Shown here piece by piece: positions 18,658 to 27,596 of a stretch of DNA of 64,000 nt. Source of the stretch: Wohlfahrtiimonas larvae (GTDB taxonomy: Bacteria; Pseudomonadota; Gammaproteobacteria; Cardiobacteriales; Wohlfahrtiimonadaceae); NCBI RefSeq assembly GCF_039543665.1, contig NZ_BAABKE010000001.1:310001-374000 (forward strand), given 5' to 3'. Position 1 is the stretch's first letter. Each line of letters starts with the position of its first letter. The notes under the pieces were generated by a model. That model was not told where the DNA came from, did no database searches, and saw only the letters and a program-made list of their open reading frames with translations. Both the position numbers and the translations under genes were made by a program.

Positions 18658-19917
18658 TTGGAAGCTGTGAAAACTATTACAGAAATCCCAGTAGATATCT
18701 ATAACACATTGCTAGTAGCGAGCTTAGTGTTGATGTTGGGAAGCTTTTTAACGAAAAAAATCGCTATTTTTAATCGTTTAACCTTACCACCGCCTGTTGT
18801 AGGGGGCTTATTAGCCGCGATTGTACTATTAGGTGTAAGAAGTTACGGTAATGTACAAATTAACTTTGATGGTAGCTTAACAACGCCATTAATGTTGATG
18901 TTCTTTGCAAGTATTGGTTTGAACGCTAATATTAAGCAATTAATGCAAGGCGGTAAAATGATCGCAATCTTCTTGATTGGGGTTGTTGGTTTGTTGATCA
19001 TTCAAAATGGCGTTGGTGTAGGTTTAGCAACCGCGTTAGGTGAAAATCCATTATTGGGCTTATTAGCAGGCTCTATCACTTTGTCTGGTGGCCATGGTAC
19101 GGGCGCAGCTTGGGGTGCTGTTTTTTCTGAAAAATACGGTTTCACAACTGCTACTGAAATTGCAATGGCATGTGCGACATTTGGTTTAGTTTTAGGCGGT
19201 TTAATTGGTGGACCTATTGCTAAATTCTTAATTAATCGTGAACCTAATAAAGTTGAAACAGATCCTACACAAAGCGCAGAGAGCTTAAGTGCATTTGATC
19301 GTCCAACTGTTCGTCGTGCGATTACGGCATCTTCAATGTTAGAAACAATTGCGATGTTAGCAATCTGTTTGAGCGTGGGTACTATGATTGCTGGTATGTT
19401 AAAAGGTTCAGCAGTTGAATTACCAACGTTTGTTTGCGTATTGTTCGTAGGTGTTATTCTTAACAACTTAGTACATTTTATCCCTAACTATGAAATTTTC
19501 GAACGTGCGGTATCTATCGCAGGTAACGTTTGTTTATCACTGTTCTTAGCAATGGCATTAATGAGCTTAAAATTGTGGGATTTAGCAACATTGGCTATTC
19601 CAATGTTAGTTATCTTAACGATTCAAGCTATTATTATGGGATTGTATGCAATTTTTGTAACTTATCGTTTGATGGGCAAAGATTACACCGCAGCAGTATT
19701 GGCAGCGGGGCACTGTGGATTTGGTTTAGGTGCAACACCAACAGCAGTTGCAAATATGCAAGTTGTGACTGAGAAATATGGTCCTGCGCCTGTTGCATTT
19801 ATTGTTGTACCAATGGTTGGTGCATTCTTTATTGACTTAGTGAACGTAATCGTGATTCAAGGTTTCTTGAAATTACCAATGTTTACATCTATGTTAACAG
19901 CAGTACCGACACCATAA
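18658..19917 (+). CDS. gltS: sodium/glutamate symporter
   Basis: The 419-residue protein is a GltS-family Na+/glutamate carrier with ten or more hydrophobic helices and the two inverted re-entrant loops: SGGHGTGAAWG in the first half and GHCGFGLGATPTAVANM in the second. It imports glutamate at the inner membrane. I take TTG 18658 as the start because GGAGG at 18646-18650 lies 7 nt upstream and the protein then begins MEAVKTITEIPVDIYNTLL; the in-frame GTG 18628 lies in a terminator stem. It follows icd, whose product 2-oxoglutarate feeds glutamate metabolism, although a terminator separates them. Confidence 0.93.
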   Translation: MEAVKTITEIPVDIYNTLLVASLVLMLGSFLTKKIAIFNRLTLPPPVVGGLLAAIVLLGVRSYGNVQINFDGSLTTPLMLMFFASIGLNANIKQLMQGGKMIAIFLIGVVGLLIIQNGVGVGLATALGENPLLGLLAGSITLSGGHGTGAAWGAVFSEKYGFTTATEIAMACATFGLVLGGLIGGPIAKFLINREPNKVETDPTQSAESLSAFDRPTVRRAITASSMLETIAMLAICLSVGTMIAGMLKGSAVELPTFVCVLFVGVILNNLVHFIPNYEIFERAVSIAGNVCLSLFLAMALMSLKLWDLATLAIPMLVILTIQAIIMGLYAIFVTYRLMGKDYTAAVLAAGHCGFGLGATPTAVANMQVVTEKYGPAPVAFIVVPMVGAFFIDLVNVIVIQGFLKLPMFTSMLTAVPTP

Positions 19918-19969
19918 ATTATTTATTGTATTAACAATTGATGCATGAAAAGCTACTTAGTTTGAACTA

Positions 19970-20005
19970 CACCCCAAAAGTTGGACACAACTTTGGGGTG
20001 TTTTT
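19970..20005. terminator. strong bidirectional-looking hairpin after gltS (resembles an IS3-type end)
   Basis: CACCCCAAAAGTT (19970-19982) pairs with AACTTTGGGGTG (19989-20000), followed by TTTTT. It sits between convergent gltS and the DUF411 gene and should end gltS transcripts. The bases TGAACTACACCCCAAAAG followed by TTGGACA resemble the terminal repeats of IS3/IS150-group elements; no transposase is present. Confidence 0.8.
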
Positions 20006-20011
20006 ATATGG

Positions 20012-20473
20012 CTACTCAATATTAAAGACTTGAGTGATACTTGTATCATTATTGATTTGCATGATCTTTAATGATCCTTTCTTTTCAGGTCCCATGCCCG
20101 GTGAGTTATATGGCATGCCTGGTAATGCAATGCCTTTAATATCAGGCTGTTCTGCCCAAAGTTTTTTAATTGATGCTACGGGAACATGTCCTTCAATCAC
20201 ATATCCATCCATCACAATTGTATGACAACTAGCACCACGTAATGTGCCATATTGCTGTTTAATTTCTACGATGTTTGGGTGATCAATCATCGTAACTTTA
20301 AAGCCATTTTCCTTGAGATAATCTGCATGAGCTGTGCAACAGCCACAATTAGGATCTTTATATAAAGTCATTTCTGGCATGTTCTTTGGATCAGGTGTTG
20401 CGAAGCTTGGTGTAAACATTGCAACGGTTGCTGCAAGTGTTGATGCAATAATCTTATTTTTATGATTTAACAT
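20012..20473 (-). CDS. DUF411 periplasmic metal-binding protein
   Basis: From ATG 20473 (AAGG 7 nt upstream) the product has 153 residues: a signal peptide (IIASTLAATVAMFTPSFA), then the DUF411 core. The hallmark is LYKDPNCGCCTAHADYL with a CxCC cysteine cluster, later GASCHTIVMDGYVIEGHVPV and IKGIALPGMPYNSPGM. DUF411 proteins are small periplasmic proteins, often next to copper-resistance genes, and are presumed to bind copper; no reaction is known. The gene lies 46 bp downstream of a second small secreted-protein gene with four cysteines, likely one operon. Confidence 0.85.
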   Translation of the reverse strand: MLNHKNKIIASTLAATVAMFTPSFATPDPKNMPEMTLYKDPNCGCCTAHADYLKENGFKVTMIDHPNIVEIKQQYGTLRGASCHTIVMDGYVIEGHVPVASIKKLWAEQPDIKGIALPGMPYNSPGMGPEKKGSLKIMQINNDTSITQVFNIE

Positions 20474-20519
20474 ATTCAAACCTTATTCAAATATACGTAT
20501 ATAGAATGGGGAACCTAAA

Positions 20520-20849
20520 CTACATATAATTTTTGATAGGAGGTTTGAGTTCAACCACTGTATAAATCTGTTGGACTCTCTGATCATCCATAACGAGCTT
20601 CGGGGAGTTTGGGAGAGAAAGCTCTTTATAAAAAAATGATTCAGAAATAACAGATGTAACTTCACAGTGTTGTGTACAGTTTGGGGAGGATTGTAGATGA
20701 CAAGTCTCATCAAGGCAGGGGATTAACTGCATAGATACTTTGTGTTGGCCGGGATCATCTAAATTAATAGCAAATGTAGGCGAGAGAAAAATAGACCAAC
20801 TGAATAGCAGGATAAATATGCTAATGATGTTTAATCTGAAAATTTTCAT
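20520..20849 (-). CDS. small secreted cysteine-containing protein, unknown
   Basis: A 109-residue protein with a clear signal peptide (FRLNIISIFILLFSWSIFLS, then PTFA as likely cleavage region). The mature part has four cysteines in a short stretch, CLDETC and NCTQHC (about residues 45-62), then a polar tail. I do not recognise a family. It is immediately upstream of the DUF411 gene on the same strand, which suggests a joint periplasmic role, possibly metal or redox related. A competing frame at 20483-20713 overlaps it but has no signal peptide or ribosome site. Confidence 0.6.
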   Translation of the reverse strand: MKIFRLNIISIFILLFSWSIFLSPTFAINLDDPGQHKVSMQLIPCLDETCHLQSSPNCTQHCEVTSVISESFFYKELSLPNSPKLVMDDQRVQQIYTVVELKPPIKNYM

Positions 20850-20909
20850 ATCGACTATAATTGCCTTGTAGCTATCTAATCTTGAGAATATTTAGCATAG
20901 CATTATTTT

Positions 20910-21830
20910 TTAATGAAATAATATATTTACATCATATTTACAATGGTGCATTAATGCATCAATTAGTACTCGCACAGATGCTGATGCATATTTACGACTA
21001 GGATAAGCTAAGAGTAAATCAAGCGCAGCAGGTTGTTGATCTAGTTCAATGGCAATTAATTGCTGATGATCTAGCTCGCTTTGGCATGCTTGTTTAGCTA
21101 GGATTGCTAATCCTAAACCCTTCAGCGCTGCTTCTTTGGCAAGCATGCCACTATCAACACAGAATTTACCTGAGACATTGAGAATATCGTAACCGCCCTG
21201 TGCATTGCAAAATAGCCAAGGCTTCTGGTTAAGGATAGTTGATGTCGTAATACAAGGCACTTGCAACAATTGTTGGGTATTTTTAGGTGTTTGAATTTTT
21301 TTGAGTAACTTAGGTGAAGCCACAACAATACTTTCAAAAGAACAGACTTTTCTAATGATCATTGTACTATCACTTACTTCACCGCGATGAAAGAATAGGA
21401 CGAGATCTGCATTATTGTGTAAATTTTCTAAACCTAAAAAATTGGTTTGAATTTTCATCTGTAGATCAGGATGTTTAAGGGCAAATTCAATCAAAGCCTC
21501 ACCTAATAACATCGGGCCTGATTCATTAGGAATAGAAATAGATAGTTGACCGACTAATGTATTCTGCATAGCAGCTAATTGTGACTGTGCTTCATTAACA
21601 CCATTGATTAGAGGTTTGGCTGATGTAAATAATACATCACCAAATTCTGTTAAACGCAATTGACGAGTACTTCGTATCAATAGCTGGCATTGCAATTGTT
21701 GTTCTAATTGAGTCACAGCTCGGCTAATATTAGACGATGGTATATTTAAAGTGCGTGATGCACCTATAAAGCTACCATGCTCAACCACAGCCACAAAAAT
21801 CTTCAATGCATTTAAATTCATACAGTTCAT
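20910..21830 (-). CDS. LysR-family transcriptional regulator
   Basis: The 306-residue protein has a LysR helix-turn-helix at residues 4-63 (NLNALKIFVAVVEHGSF, then ASRTLNIPSSNISRAVTQLE) and a type 2 periplasmic-binding-like effector domain from about residue 90. It is divergent from the MFS gene starting near 21920, the usual arrangement for a LysR regulator and its target. ATG 21830 has AGG only 3 nt upstream, so ATG 21821 is an alternative start. The inducer is unknown. Confidence 0.9.
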   Translation of the reverse strand: MNCMNLNALKIFVAVVEHGSFIGASRTLNIPSSNISRAVTQLEQQLQCQLLIRSTRQLRLTEFGDVLFTSAKPLINGVNEAQSQLAAMQNTLVGQLSISIPNESGPMLLGEALIEFALKHPDLQMKIQTNFLGLENLHNNADLVLFFHRGEVSDSTMIIRKVCSFESIVVASPKLLKKIQTPKNTQQLLQVPCITTSTILNQKPWLFCNAQGGYDILNVSGKFCVDSGMLAKEAALKGLGLAILAKQACQSELDHQQLIAIELDQQPAALDLLLAYPSRKYASASVRVLIDALMHHCKYDVNILFH

Positions 21831-21919
21831 TATCCTGTTTTTGATAAGAATAAAACCAAATATCGCTATCTAGTTATCATTATATGAATAAATTAGACTG
21901 AGTTTTTCTTTTTATTGGG

Positions 21920-23101
21920 TTGGTTGTGTTGATTCCTCAAAATAATAAAATAATCGTCATCGCTATGATTATCTTCATTGTGCAATTTGCGAATGCCTTG
22001 GAATATATGATGGTGAATCCTATCTTCCCTTTCATGGCTAGTGATTTACAAACTTCTGTGGGTTATGCAGGCTATGTTGCCAGTGCTTATACCGTTTCAT
22101 CTGTCATCTCAGGGTTATTTAGCTTTGTATTTATTGATCGATTCAATAAGCACCGTATTTTATGGGGCTGCCTATTATTCATTGGCGCACTAACTTTAGC
22201 TGTACCTTTTTTACAGTCATTCAGCTATGTGTTAGTTATTCGATTAGTGACAGGACTATTTGGTGGTATTTCATTGGGTGTTGCGATGGCAGTATTGTTA
22301 GATACAACGCCTGAGAGTGCGAGAGGCAAAGTGATTGCCATTGTCTTGTCAGCTTTTCCTATGGTGAGCATTGTTGGCTTGCCATTGATGTTATGGGTCA
22401 CTAATGCATTAAGTTGGCACATTACTTTTTATATTTTGGGGATGCTGTGCATCATCTGTGGTGGATTGGTTTATAGCTTTATCCCTAGCATGGAGCTAAA
22501 TCTTGAGATTAAAAGTGCCCATGATTTGCTTAAAGGCTTAATAAATAAAAAAATCTTATTAGGTGCAGCATCAACAGGTTTATCCAATTTTGGTTCATTG
22601 ATTTTGATTCCTTTATTAGTGCTAATTTTTATAGATATTTTGCATTTATCGACACAACATTTACCTTGGTTATTTTTTGTGGGTGGATTAGGTGCATTAT
22701 TGGGGGCAAAATTTGCGAGTTGGGTGCATGATAAATTTTCCACCAAAACTCTAGCAGTATGGAGCACAATGATATTAATGCTCAGCATGGCGTATTTGTT
22801 TTTATTGATTGAAAATAGCTTATGGTTTGCTTATAGTTTTATGTTCAGCATGATGTTTGCAGCATATTTGAGATTAATTTTAATCTCGATTTGGACTGCA
22901 AGTATTCCCAAAGCAGAACAGAGAGGTGGATTCAACTCACTACAATCTGCTCTAAATAATCTATTTTCATCCATGGCATTTATGATTCCATCAATGTGGC
23001 TTGGCAGTGGAATATTGGATCAGAATGATTTACTGCCCATTTTATGTTTAGCAGTTATTGTTAATTTGATTGTATTGCCATGTTTAAAGGCAATCAAATA
23101 A
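21920..23101 (+). CDS. MFS transporter (DHA1-like)
   Basis: About 390 residues with 12 predicted helices in two halves. The loop after helix 2 has FIDRFNKHRILWG, a form of MFS motif A, and helix 4 has RLVTGLFGGISLGVAMA followed by SARGKVIAIVLSAFPM, typical of drug/arabinose-efflux type DHA1 carriers. The substrate cannot be inferred. The start is uncertain: TTG 21920, GTG 21926 and ATG 21965 are all in frame and none has a strong ribosome site. Divergent from the LysR gene, which probably controls it. Confidence 0.85.
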   Translation: MVVLIPQNNKIIVIAMIIFIVQFANALEYMMVNPIFPFMASDLQTSVGYAGYVASAYTVSSVISGLFSFVFIDRFNKHRILWGCLLFIGALTLAVPFLQSFSYVLVIRLVTGLFGGISLGVAMAVLLDTTPESARGKVIAIVLSAFPMVSIVGLPLMLWVTNALSWHITFYILGMLCIICGGLVYSFIPSMELNLEIKSAHDLLKGLINKKILLGAASTGLSNFGSLILIPLLVLIFIDILHLSTQHLPWLFFVGGLGALLGAKFASWVHDKFSTKTLAVWSTMILMLSMAYLFLLIENSLWFAYSFMFSMMFAAYLRLILISIWTASIPKAEQRGGFNSLQSALNNLFSSMAFMIPSMWLGSGILDQNDLLPILCLAVIVNLIVLPCLKAIK

Positions 23102-23102
23102 A

Positions 23103-23133
23103 AAAGCGCCCAAATATATATTTAGACGCCTTT
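23103..23133. terminator. imperfect hairpin between convergent MFS gene and glnA
   Basis: GCGCCCAAATA and TATTTAGACGC form an imperfect stem flanked by A6 on one side and CCTTTA on the other. On the minus strand it ends in a run of T, so it most likely terminates glnA. Confidence 0.45.
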
Positions 23134-23155
23134 ATGAATCATTTATCTAGGTGAA

Positions 23156-24565
23156 CTAGATCGCGTAATATAACTCAAATTCTGCAGGATGTGGAATTAA
23201 ATTTACACGTTCATGTTCTTTCATTTTTAAATTGATGTAAGCATCGATAAAATCATCATTGAATACATTGCCTTGCTTCAAGAATGCACGATCCGTATCC
23301 AAAGCATCTAAAGCTTCTTTCAAGCTGAAACATACTTGTGGAATGTCTTGTTGAACTTCTTTGGGTAAATCATATAGATCTTTATCCATTGCTTCACCTG
23401 GGTGAATTTTATTTTGGATGCCATCTAAACCAGCCATTAATAATGCTGTGAATGCTAAGTATGGATTCGCTGTTGAATCAGGGAAACGAACTTCAATACG
23501 ACGTGCTTTAGGATTATTGATGAAAGGAATGCGAATAGACGCTGAACGATTTTTAGCTGAATAAGCTAGCATTACTGGCGCTTCGTAATGTGGTACTAAA
23601 CGTTTGTAGCTATTAGTTGAAGGATTGGTAAATGCATTTAAAGCATGAGCATGTTTAATAATTCCACCAATAAAATACAGCGCAGTGTCTGATAAACCTG
23701 CATAATTTTCACCTGTGAATAGGTTTTTACCATCTTTCATCAACGAAATGTGAACGTGCATACCTGAGCCATTGTCACCATGAATTGGTTTCGGCATGAA
23801 TGTCGCTGTTTTTCCATATTGATGCGCTGTATTTTTGATTGCATATTTTAACAATTGAGTTTCATCAGCTTTAGCAACTAGTGTATTGAATTTCACACCA
23901 ATCTCACATTGACCAACTGCAACTTCATGATGATGAACTTCTGTAGGAATGCCCAAAGCTTCGATCATTTCACACATTTCAGAACGTAATTCATGTAAAC
24001 GATCAATCGGTGCTAATGGAGAATATCCGCCTTTAACGCCACCACGATGTGCTAAGTTTTGTTCCATTTGGTCGCTGTTCCATGGTGCTTCTTCCACATC
24101 TACAACATAGCCAACATTACCCATTTGTGTGCTGTATGAGACGTTTTCAAAAACAAAAAATTCGTTTTCAGGGCCAAAAAATGCAGCATCTGCAATGCCT
24201 GTTGAAACTAAATAGTTTTGTGCCAATTTTGCAATTGAACGAGGATCACGTTGGTAATATTGTAAGGTTGAAGGTTCCACAATATCACAGTACAACATTA
24301 ATGTTTTGCGATTATAGAAAGGATCGATGCGTGCAGTTTTAGGATCTGGCATCAAAATCATGTCTGAATCTTCTACACCTTTCCATCCTTGAAAACTTGA
24401 GCCATCGAACATTTTTCCTTCTTCGAAAACATCTTCGTCAACTTGATGTGCAGGAACAGTTAAATGATGCTCTAAACCTTTAAGATCTGTGAAGCGAAAA
24501 TCGACATATTCGACAGATTCTTCAGCGATAAATTCTAGAACAGATGAAGCGGTAAACTCAGACAT
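23156..24565 (-). CDS. glnA: glutamine synthetase, type I
   Basis: Starting at ATG 24565 (AAAGGA 9 nt upstream) the product has 469 residues, exactly the length of enterobacterial GlnA; an upstream extension to 24610 lacks support. Motifs include MFDGSSFQGWKGVEDSDM, the glutamate/metal site in AAFFGPENEFFVFE, HHEVAVGQCE, the ATP-binding KPIHGDNGSGMHVHISL and, near the C terminus, the adenylylation loop with Tyr in MDKDLYDLPKE. It makes glutamine from glutamate and ammonia. It lies 74 bp downstream of azlD on the same strand. I found no sigma-54 promoter with correct spacing upstream. Confidence 0.97.
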   Translation of the reverse strand: MSEFTASSVLEFIAEESVEYVDFRFTDLKGLEHHLTVPAHQVDEDVFEEGKMFDGSSFQGWKGVEDSDMILMPDPKTARIDPFYNRKTLMLYCDIVEPSTLQYYQRDPRSIAKLAQNYLVSTGIADAAFFGPENEFFVFENVSYSTQMGNVGYVVDVEEAPWNSDQMEQNLAHRGGVKGGYSPLAPIDRLHELRSEMCEMIEALGIPTEVHHHEVAVGQCEIGVKFNTLVAKADETQLLKYAIKNTAHQYGKTATFMPKPIHGDNGSGMHVHISLMKDGKNLFTGENYAGLSDTALYFIGGIIKHAHALNAFTNPSTNSYKRLVPHYEAPVMLAYSAKNRSASIRIPFINNPKARRIEVRFPDSTANPYLAFTALLMAGLDGIQNKIHPGEAMDKDLYDLPKEVQQDIPQVCFSLKEALDALDTDRAFLKQGNVFNDDFIDAYINLKMKEHERVNLIPHPAEFELYYAI

Positions 24566-24639
24566 GGTGTGCATTCCTTTTAGATTGCGGAAAGAAATAA
24601 TTGTAATCAAATTGTGCGGTTACGCCAAATTTTTTCCAT

Positions 24640-24969
24640 TTATTGTAACAATATTAATAAACCATTCAGAGAGCCAATGCCAACTGCTAAGCTAATAAAA
24701 ACATTGCGCCAACGAATGTACGATAATAAGACAAAGACAAGTGCTATAATTTCAGCGCTGAAACGTGTCATTGTAAATTGTTCTGTGAATAGGTTGAGAC
24801 TAGCCATAATGAGAATGGTCATCACCGCCATTGGCAACGCAAAATTTAAAGCTAATAACCAGCGCTGTCTTAATAATCTTTGGGGAACTATTGTTGGAAA
24901 GGCTCTTAAAATTAGTGTAATCATGCCCATTAAAATAATACCAATCAATAACAATGGGGTCGATAACAT
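24640..24969 (-). CDS. azlD: AzlD-family branched-chain amino acid exporter subunit
   Basis: A 109-residue protein with four hydrophobic helices. It matches the AzlD family in size, topology (helices around residues 2-20, 35-55, 65-85, 90-108) and the conserved TLILRAFPTIVP near residue 20. AzlD is the small partner of AzlC in branched-chain amino acid efflux. Its ATG directly follows the azlC stop (TAAATG), so the two are translationally coupled. Confidence 0.85.
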   Translation of the reverse strand: MLSTPLLLIGIILMGMITLILRAFPTIVPQRLLRQRWLLALNFALPMAVMTILIMASLNLFTEQFTMTRFSAEIIALVFVLLSYIRWRNVFISLAVGIGSLNGLLILLQ

Positions 24970-25671
24970 TTACTCAGCTCTCTTAAAGGAAAAATAATGA
25001 ATCATAATACCAATGATGGCAATGGTTAATGCTCCAATCAATAATATTTTTGGGAATAGCAAATAGGCAAACAGAAATGCAGGAATAGCAATTAGTGCAG
25101 GGAAGTAGACTTTCTTCTGTTGCCATTGCTCATACCATAAAATAACAAATAAGCAGGTTAAGGCAAATTCTAAGTTTGGAATCAGTTTTCCTAATTGATG
25201 CCCAGCCAAAACGCCTAAAATAGTACCGATTACCCAATATGAATGTACTAAGGTCGATATTTTTAGAAAAAGGGATTTTTGCTTCTCTTTCGGCAATGTT
25301 GTCATTAATGAGAATGCTTCATCGGTTAAGCAAAATAGGCAATATGTGCGTTTAAGTTTAGATTCAGGCAATGAATCCATTAGTGGCAATGCATAGAAAA
25401 TATGGCGAAGATTGATGGCAAAAGTGTTGATGGCTAAATCTAAAATGGATGCACCTGTTGCCACAGGTTGAACAGCTGCATATTGCGCTGCACCAGAAAA
25501 TACCACAATGCTGATGAATATAGATATCCAATCAGGAATATTGGCTGTGCTAGATAAGACGCCAAATGCCATTGCTGCTGGGAGATAGCCCATTGCGACT
25601 GGCATTGAAATTTTAAATGCTTCACGCCACGTTGAGGGTGGAATGGCGTTTTGCGTGGTTGTTTGTGACAT
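24970..25671 (-). CDS. azlC: AzlC-family branched-chain amino acid exporter subunit
   Basis: The 233-residue AzlC protein shows the family sequence AFKISMPVAMGYLPAAMAFGVL near the start, FSGAAQYAAVQPVATGAS around residue 60 and the NLRHIFYALPL motif. With AzlD it forms a membrane pair that exports branched-chain or related amino acids. No Lrp-type regulator gene is adjacent. The gene order azlC-azlD-glnA places amino acid export and glutamine synthesis in one direction. Confidence 0.88.
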   Translation of the reverse strand: MSQTTTQNAIPPSTWREAFKISMPVAMGYLPAAMAFGVLSSTANIPDWISIFISIVVFSGAAQYAAVQPVATGASILDLAINTFAINLRHIFYALPLMDSLPESKLKRTYCLFCLTDEAFSLMTTLPKEKQKSLFLKISTLVHSYWVIGTILGVLAGHQLGKLIPNLEFALTCLFVILWYEQWQQKKVYFPALIAIPAFLFAYLLFPKILLIGALTIAIIGIMIHYFSFKRAE

Positions 25672-25879
25672 TATTAATTCTATAAATGAATAAATGATGA
25701 ACAGAGATTCTATTAAAGTTATTGCGTAATGTATAGCCTACTTCACGAGTATATTTTTATGACACAATAAATTTCGATGCCATTGTCTGAAAAATATTTT
25801 CATATTGCTCATGATCTGGAGTGACATTATGAATTCTATTAAAGACGAATATATTTTTCAATGCCGTTAATTTTATCGC

Positions 25880-25912
25880 GTTAAGGTTATTTTAAGGTTC
25901 AGTTTTTATGAT
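25880..25912 (+). promoter_or_regulatory. PmrA-type direct repeat and promoter of eptA-pmrAB
   Basis: TTAAGGTT occurs twice, at 25881-25888 and 25892-25899, spaced 11 bp start to start. Written as hexamers it is GTTAAG-N5-TTTAAG, close to the PmrA/BasR box. A -10-like TATGAT lies at 25907-25912, ten bases after the second hexamer. A start near 25919 would exclude the ATG at 25908 and supports ATG 25944 for eptA. The downstream response regulator is the obvious candidate to bind here. Confidence 0.65.
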
Positions 25913-25943
25913 CTCAATCTTAAATAATAGATTGAGAATAACT

Positions 25944-27590
25944 ATGAAAATATTGTGGGATAAAATTAATAAAAAATATGAATTATCATGGCTATCTGCA
26001 TTGATTGCATTTTCTGGGATATTTGTTTTTACACAAAATATTGTTTTTTGGCGGACAGTTTTAAATTTAGTACCTTTTGACAGTATTCAAGATTACCTGT
26101 TTGTAGGCGTTATGCTGATTGTATTATTGTCATTAATGGCGATTTTATTTTCATTAATTTTATGGTCAAGACGTTTAACTTTAGTCATTTTGATCATGTT
26201 ATTAAGTTTAAGTGCTTCTTTTAATTATTTTTCATACCATTATCAGATCTATATGGATCGAGATATGCTGACAAATATTATAGAAACTAATACATTAGAG
26301 GTTGTTAATTTATTAAATGGTGAATTGTTGGCTTGGATAATTCTAGGGGCCGTTGTACCATTTTGGTTGTTAACGCGTATTCAAATTAAGCCTGTTGTGT
26401 GGTGGAAAGGCATAATGCAACGATTATGCTTGGTGACAGGGGCTTTAGTTATCATCAGCGGGACATTATTTGGATTAAATTTTTATAAGGATTTTGCATC
26501 ATTTTTCCGCAATAATCGACAAGTGGTTAAATTAATTATGCCAAGTAGTTTTGTTGCTAGCTATGTATCATATGCAAAGAAAAATTACTCACAAGCACAG
26601 CCATTTAAAGAATTAGGTGAAGATGCAGAATTAGTGAAGCCCGTAGAACAAAAGAAAACATTGATGATTATGTTTTTAGGTGAAACGGCACGCCGTCAAA
26701 GTTTTTCATTGAATGGTTATGAAAAAAATACAAATCCTAAATTATCGTTACAAGAAAATTTAGTCAGTTTTCAAAATGTTGTGTCTTGTGGGACTGCAAC
26801 AGCAGTTTCTGTACCTTGTTTATTTTCTAAAATGACACGTGCCGAATTTGATAAAGTAAGTGCTGAAAATCAAGATAATGTAATGGATGTTTTACAAAAA
26901 GCAGGTTATAAAGTTTTATGGCGCGAAAATGATAATGGCTGTAAAGAAGTATGTAATCGTATTCCTACACAAAATGTGAGTGATTATACGAGTGCAAAAC
27001 CTTCTGCGGGCGTATTGTATTATGATGAATATCTTTTGGAAGGTTTAGATAATTATATTCTTGCACAAGATCCAGAGGATAATTTAGTTATTGTCTTACA
27101 TATGAATGGTAGTCATGGCCCAACGTATTATCAACGTTATCCAAATAATGCTAGGGTATTTACACCAACATGTGATACTAATCGTATTGAAACTTGTGAA
27201 ACAGAGGTTCTCAAAAATACTTATGATAATACTATTGCCTATACTGATGATGTTATAAATCGTGGTATTGAACTATTGAAACGCTATCAAGATCAATATG
27301 AAACTTCCATGTTATATGTTTCTGATCATGGGCAATCGTTGGGTGAAAAAGGTTTTTATTTGCATGGTGCACCATATATGATTGCACCAGAAGAACAAAC
27401 ATCTATTCCTTTAATCTTTTGGGGAAGTGATGAATTTTATCAAAACCGGAATTTAACATTGAGTTGTGTGCAAAAGAAAGCACAGCAAGAAAACTATTCA
27501 CATGACAATATATTTCACTCATTATTAGGATTATTACAAGTACAAACGAAAGAATACAATCCAAAACTTAATATTTTTACAGAGTGTTAA
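25944..27590 (+). CDS. eptA: lipid A phosphoethanolamine transferase (EptA/PmrC type)
   Basis: From ATG 25944 the product has 548 residues, the normal size for EptA/PmrC/MCR proteins. Five N-terminal helices (to about residue 180) anchor a periplasmic sulfatase-like domain. Metal and active-site residues are visible: Glu in FLGETARRQSFS, the nucleophile Thr in SCGTATAVSVPCLFS, and SDHGQSLGE near residue 460; paired cysteines are abundant. The enzyme adds phosphoethanolamine to lipid A, lowering surface charge and polymyxin binding. It forms an operon with the regulator and sensor genes that follow, as in pmrCAB of Acinetobacter. Confidence 0.93.
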   Translation: MKILWDKINKKYELSWLSALIAFSGIFVFTQNIVFWRTVLNLVPFDSIQDYLFVGVMLIVLLSLMAILFSLILWSRRLTLVILIMLLSLSASFNYFSYHYQIYMDRDMLTNIIETNTLEVVNLLNGELLAWIILGAVVPFWLLTRIQIKPVVWWKGIMQRLCLVTGALVIISGTLFGLNFYKDFASFFRNNRQVVKLIMPSSFVASYVSYAKKNYSQAQPFKELGEDAELVKPVEQKKTLMIMFLGETARRQSFSLNGYEKNTNPKLSLQENLVSFQNVVSCGTATAVSVPCLFSKMTRAEFDKVSAENQDNVMDVLQKAGYKVLWRENDNGCKEVCNRIPTQNVSDYTSAKPSAGVLYYDEYLLEGLDNYILAQDPEDNLVIVLHMNGSHGPTYYQRYPNNARVFTPTCDTNRIETCETEVLKNTYDNTIAYTDDVINRGIELLKRYQDQYETSMLYVSDHGQSLGEKGFYLHGAPYMIAPEEQTSIPLIFWGSDEFYQNRNLTLSCVQKKAQQENYSHDNIFHSLLGLLQVQTKEYNPKLNIFTEC

Positions 27591-27596
27591 AATTTA

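Noticed and set aside
19002..19466. 154-residue open frame on the minus strand
   Set aside because: It is antisense inside gltS, has low-complexity composition expected of an opposite-strand shadow and no ribosome site.
20483..20713. 76-residue minus-strand frame overlapping the small secreted protein
   Set aside because: No signal peptide or Shine-Dalgarno; the overlapping frame 20520-20849 has a clear signal peptide.
24566..24640. Possible sigma-54 promoter of glnA (TGGCGTAACCGCAC)
   Set aside because: GG and GC elements are too close together compared with the -24/-12 consensus.
24614..24997. 127-residue open frame on the plus strand
   Set aside because: Antisense to azlD, which has the right family motifs, topology and coupling to azlC.
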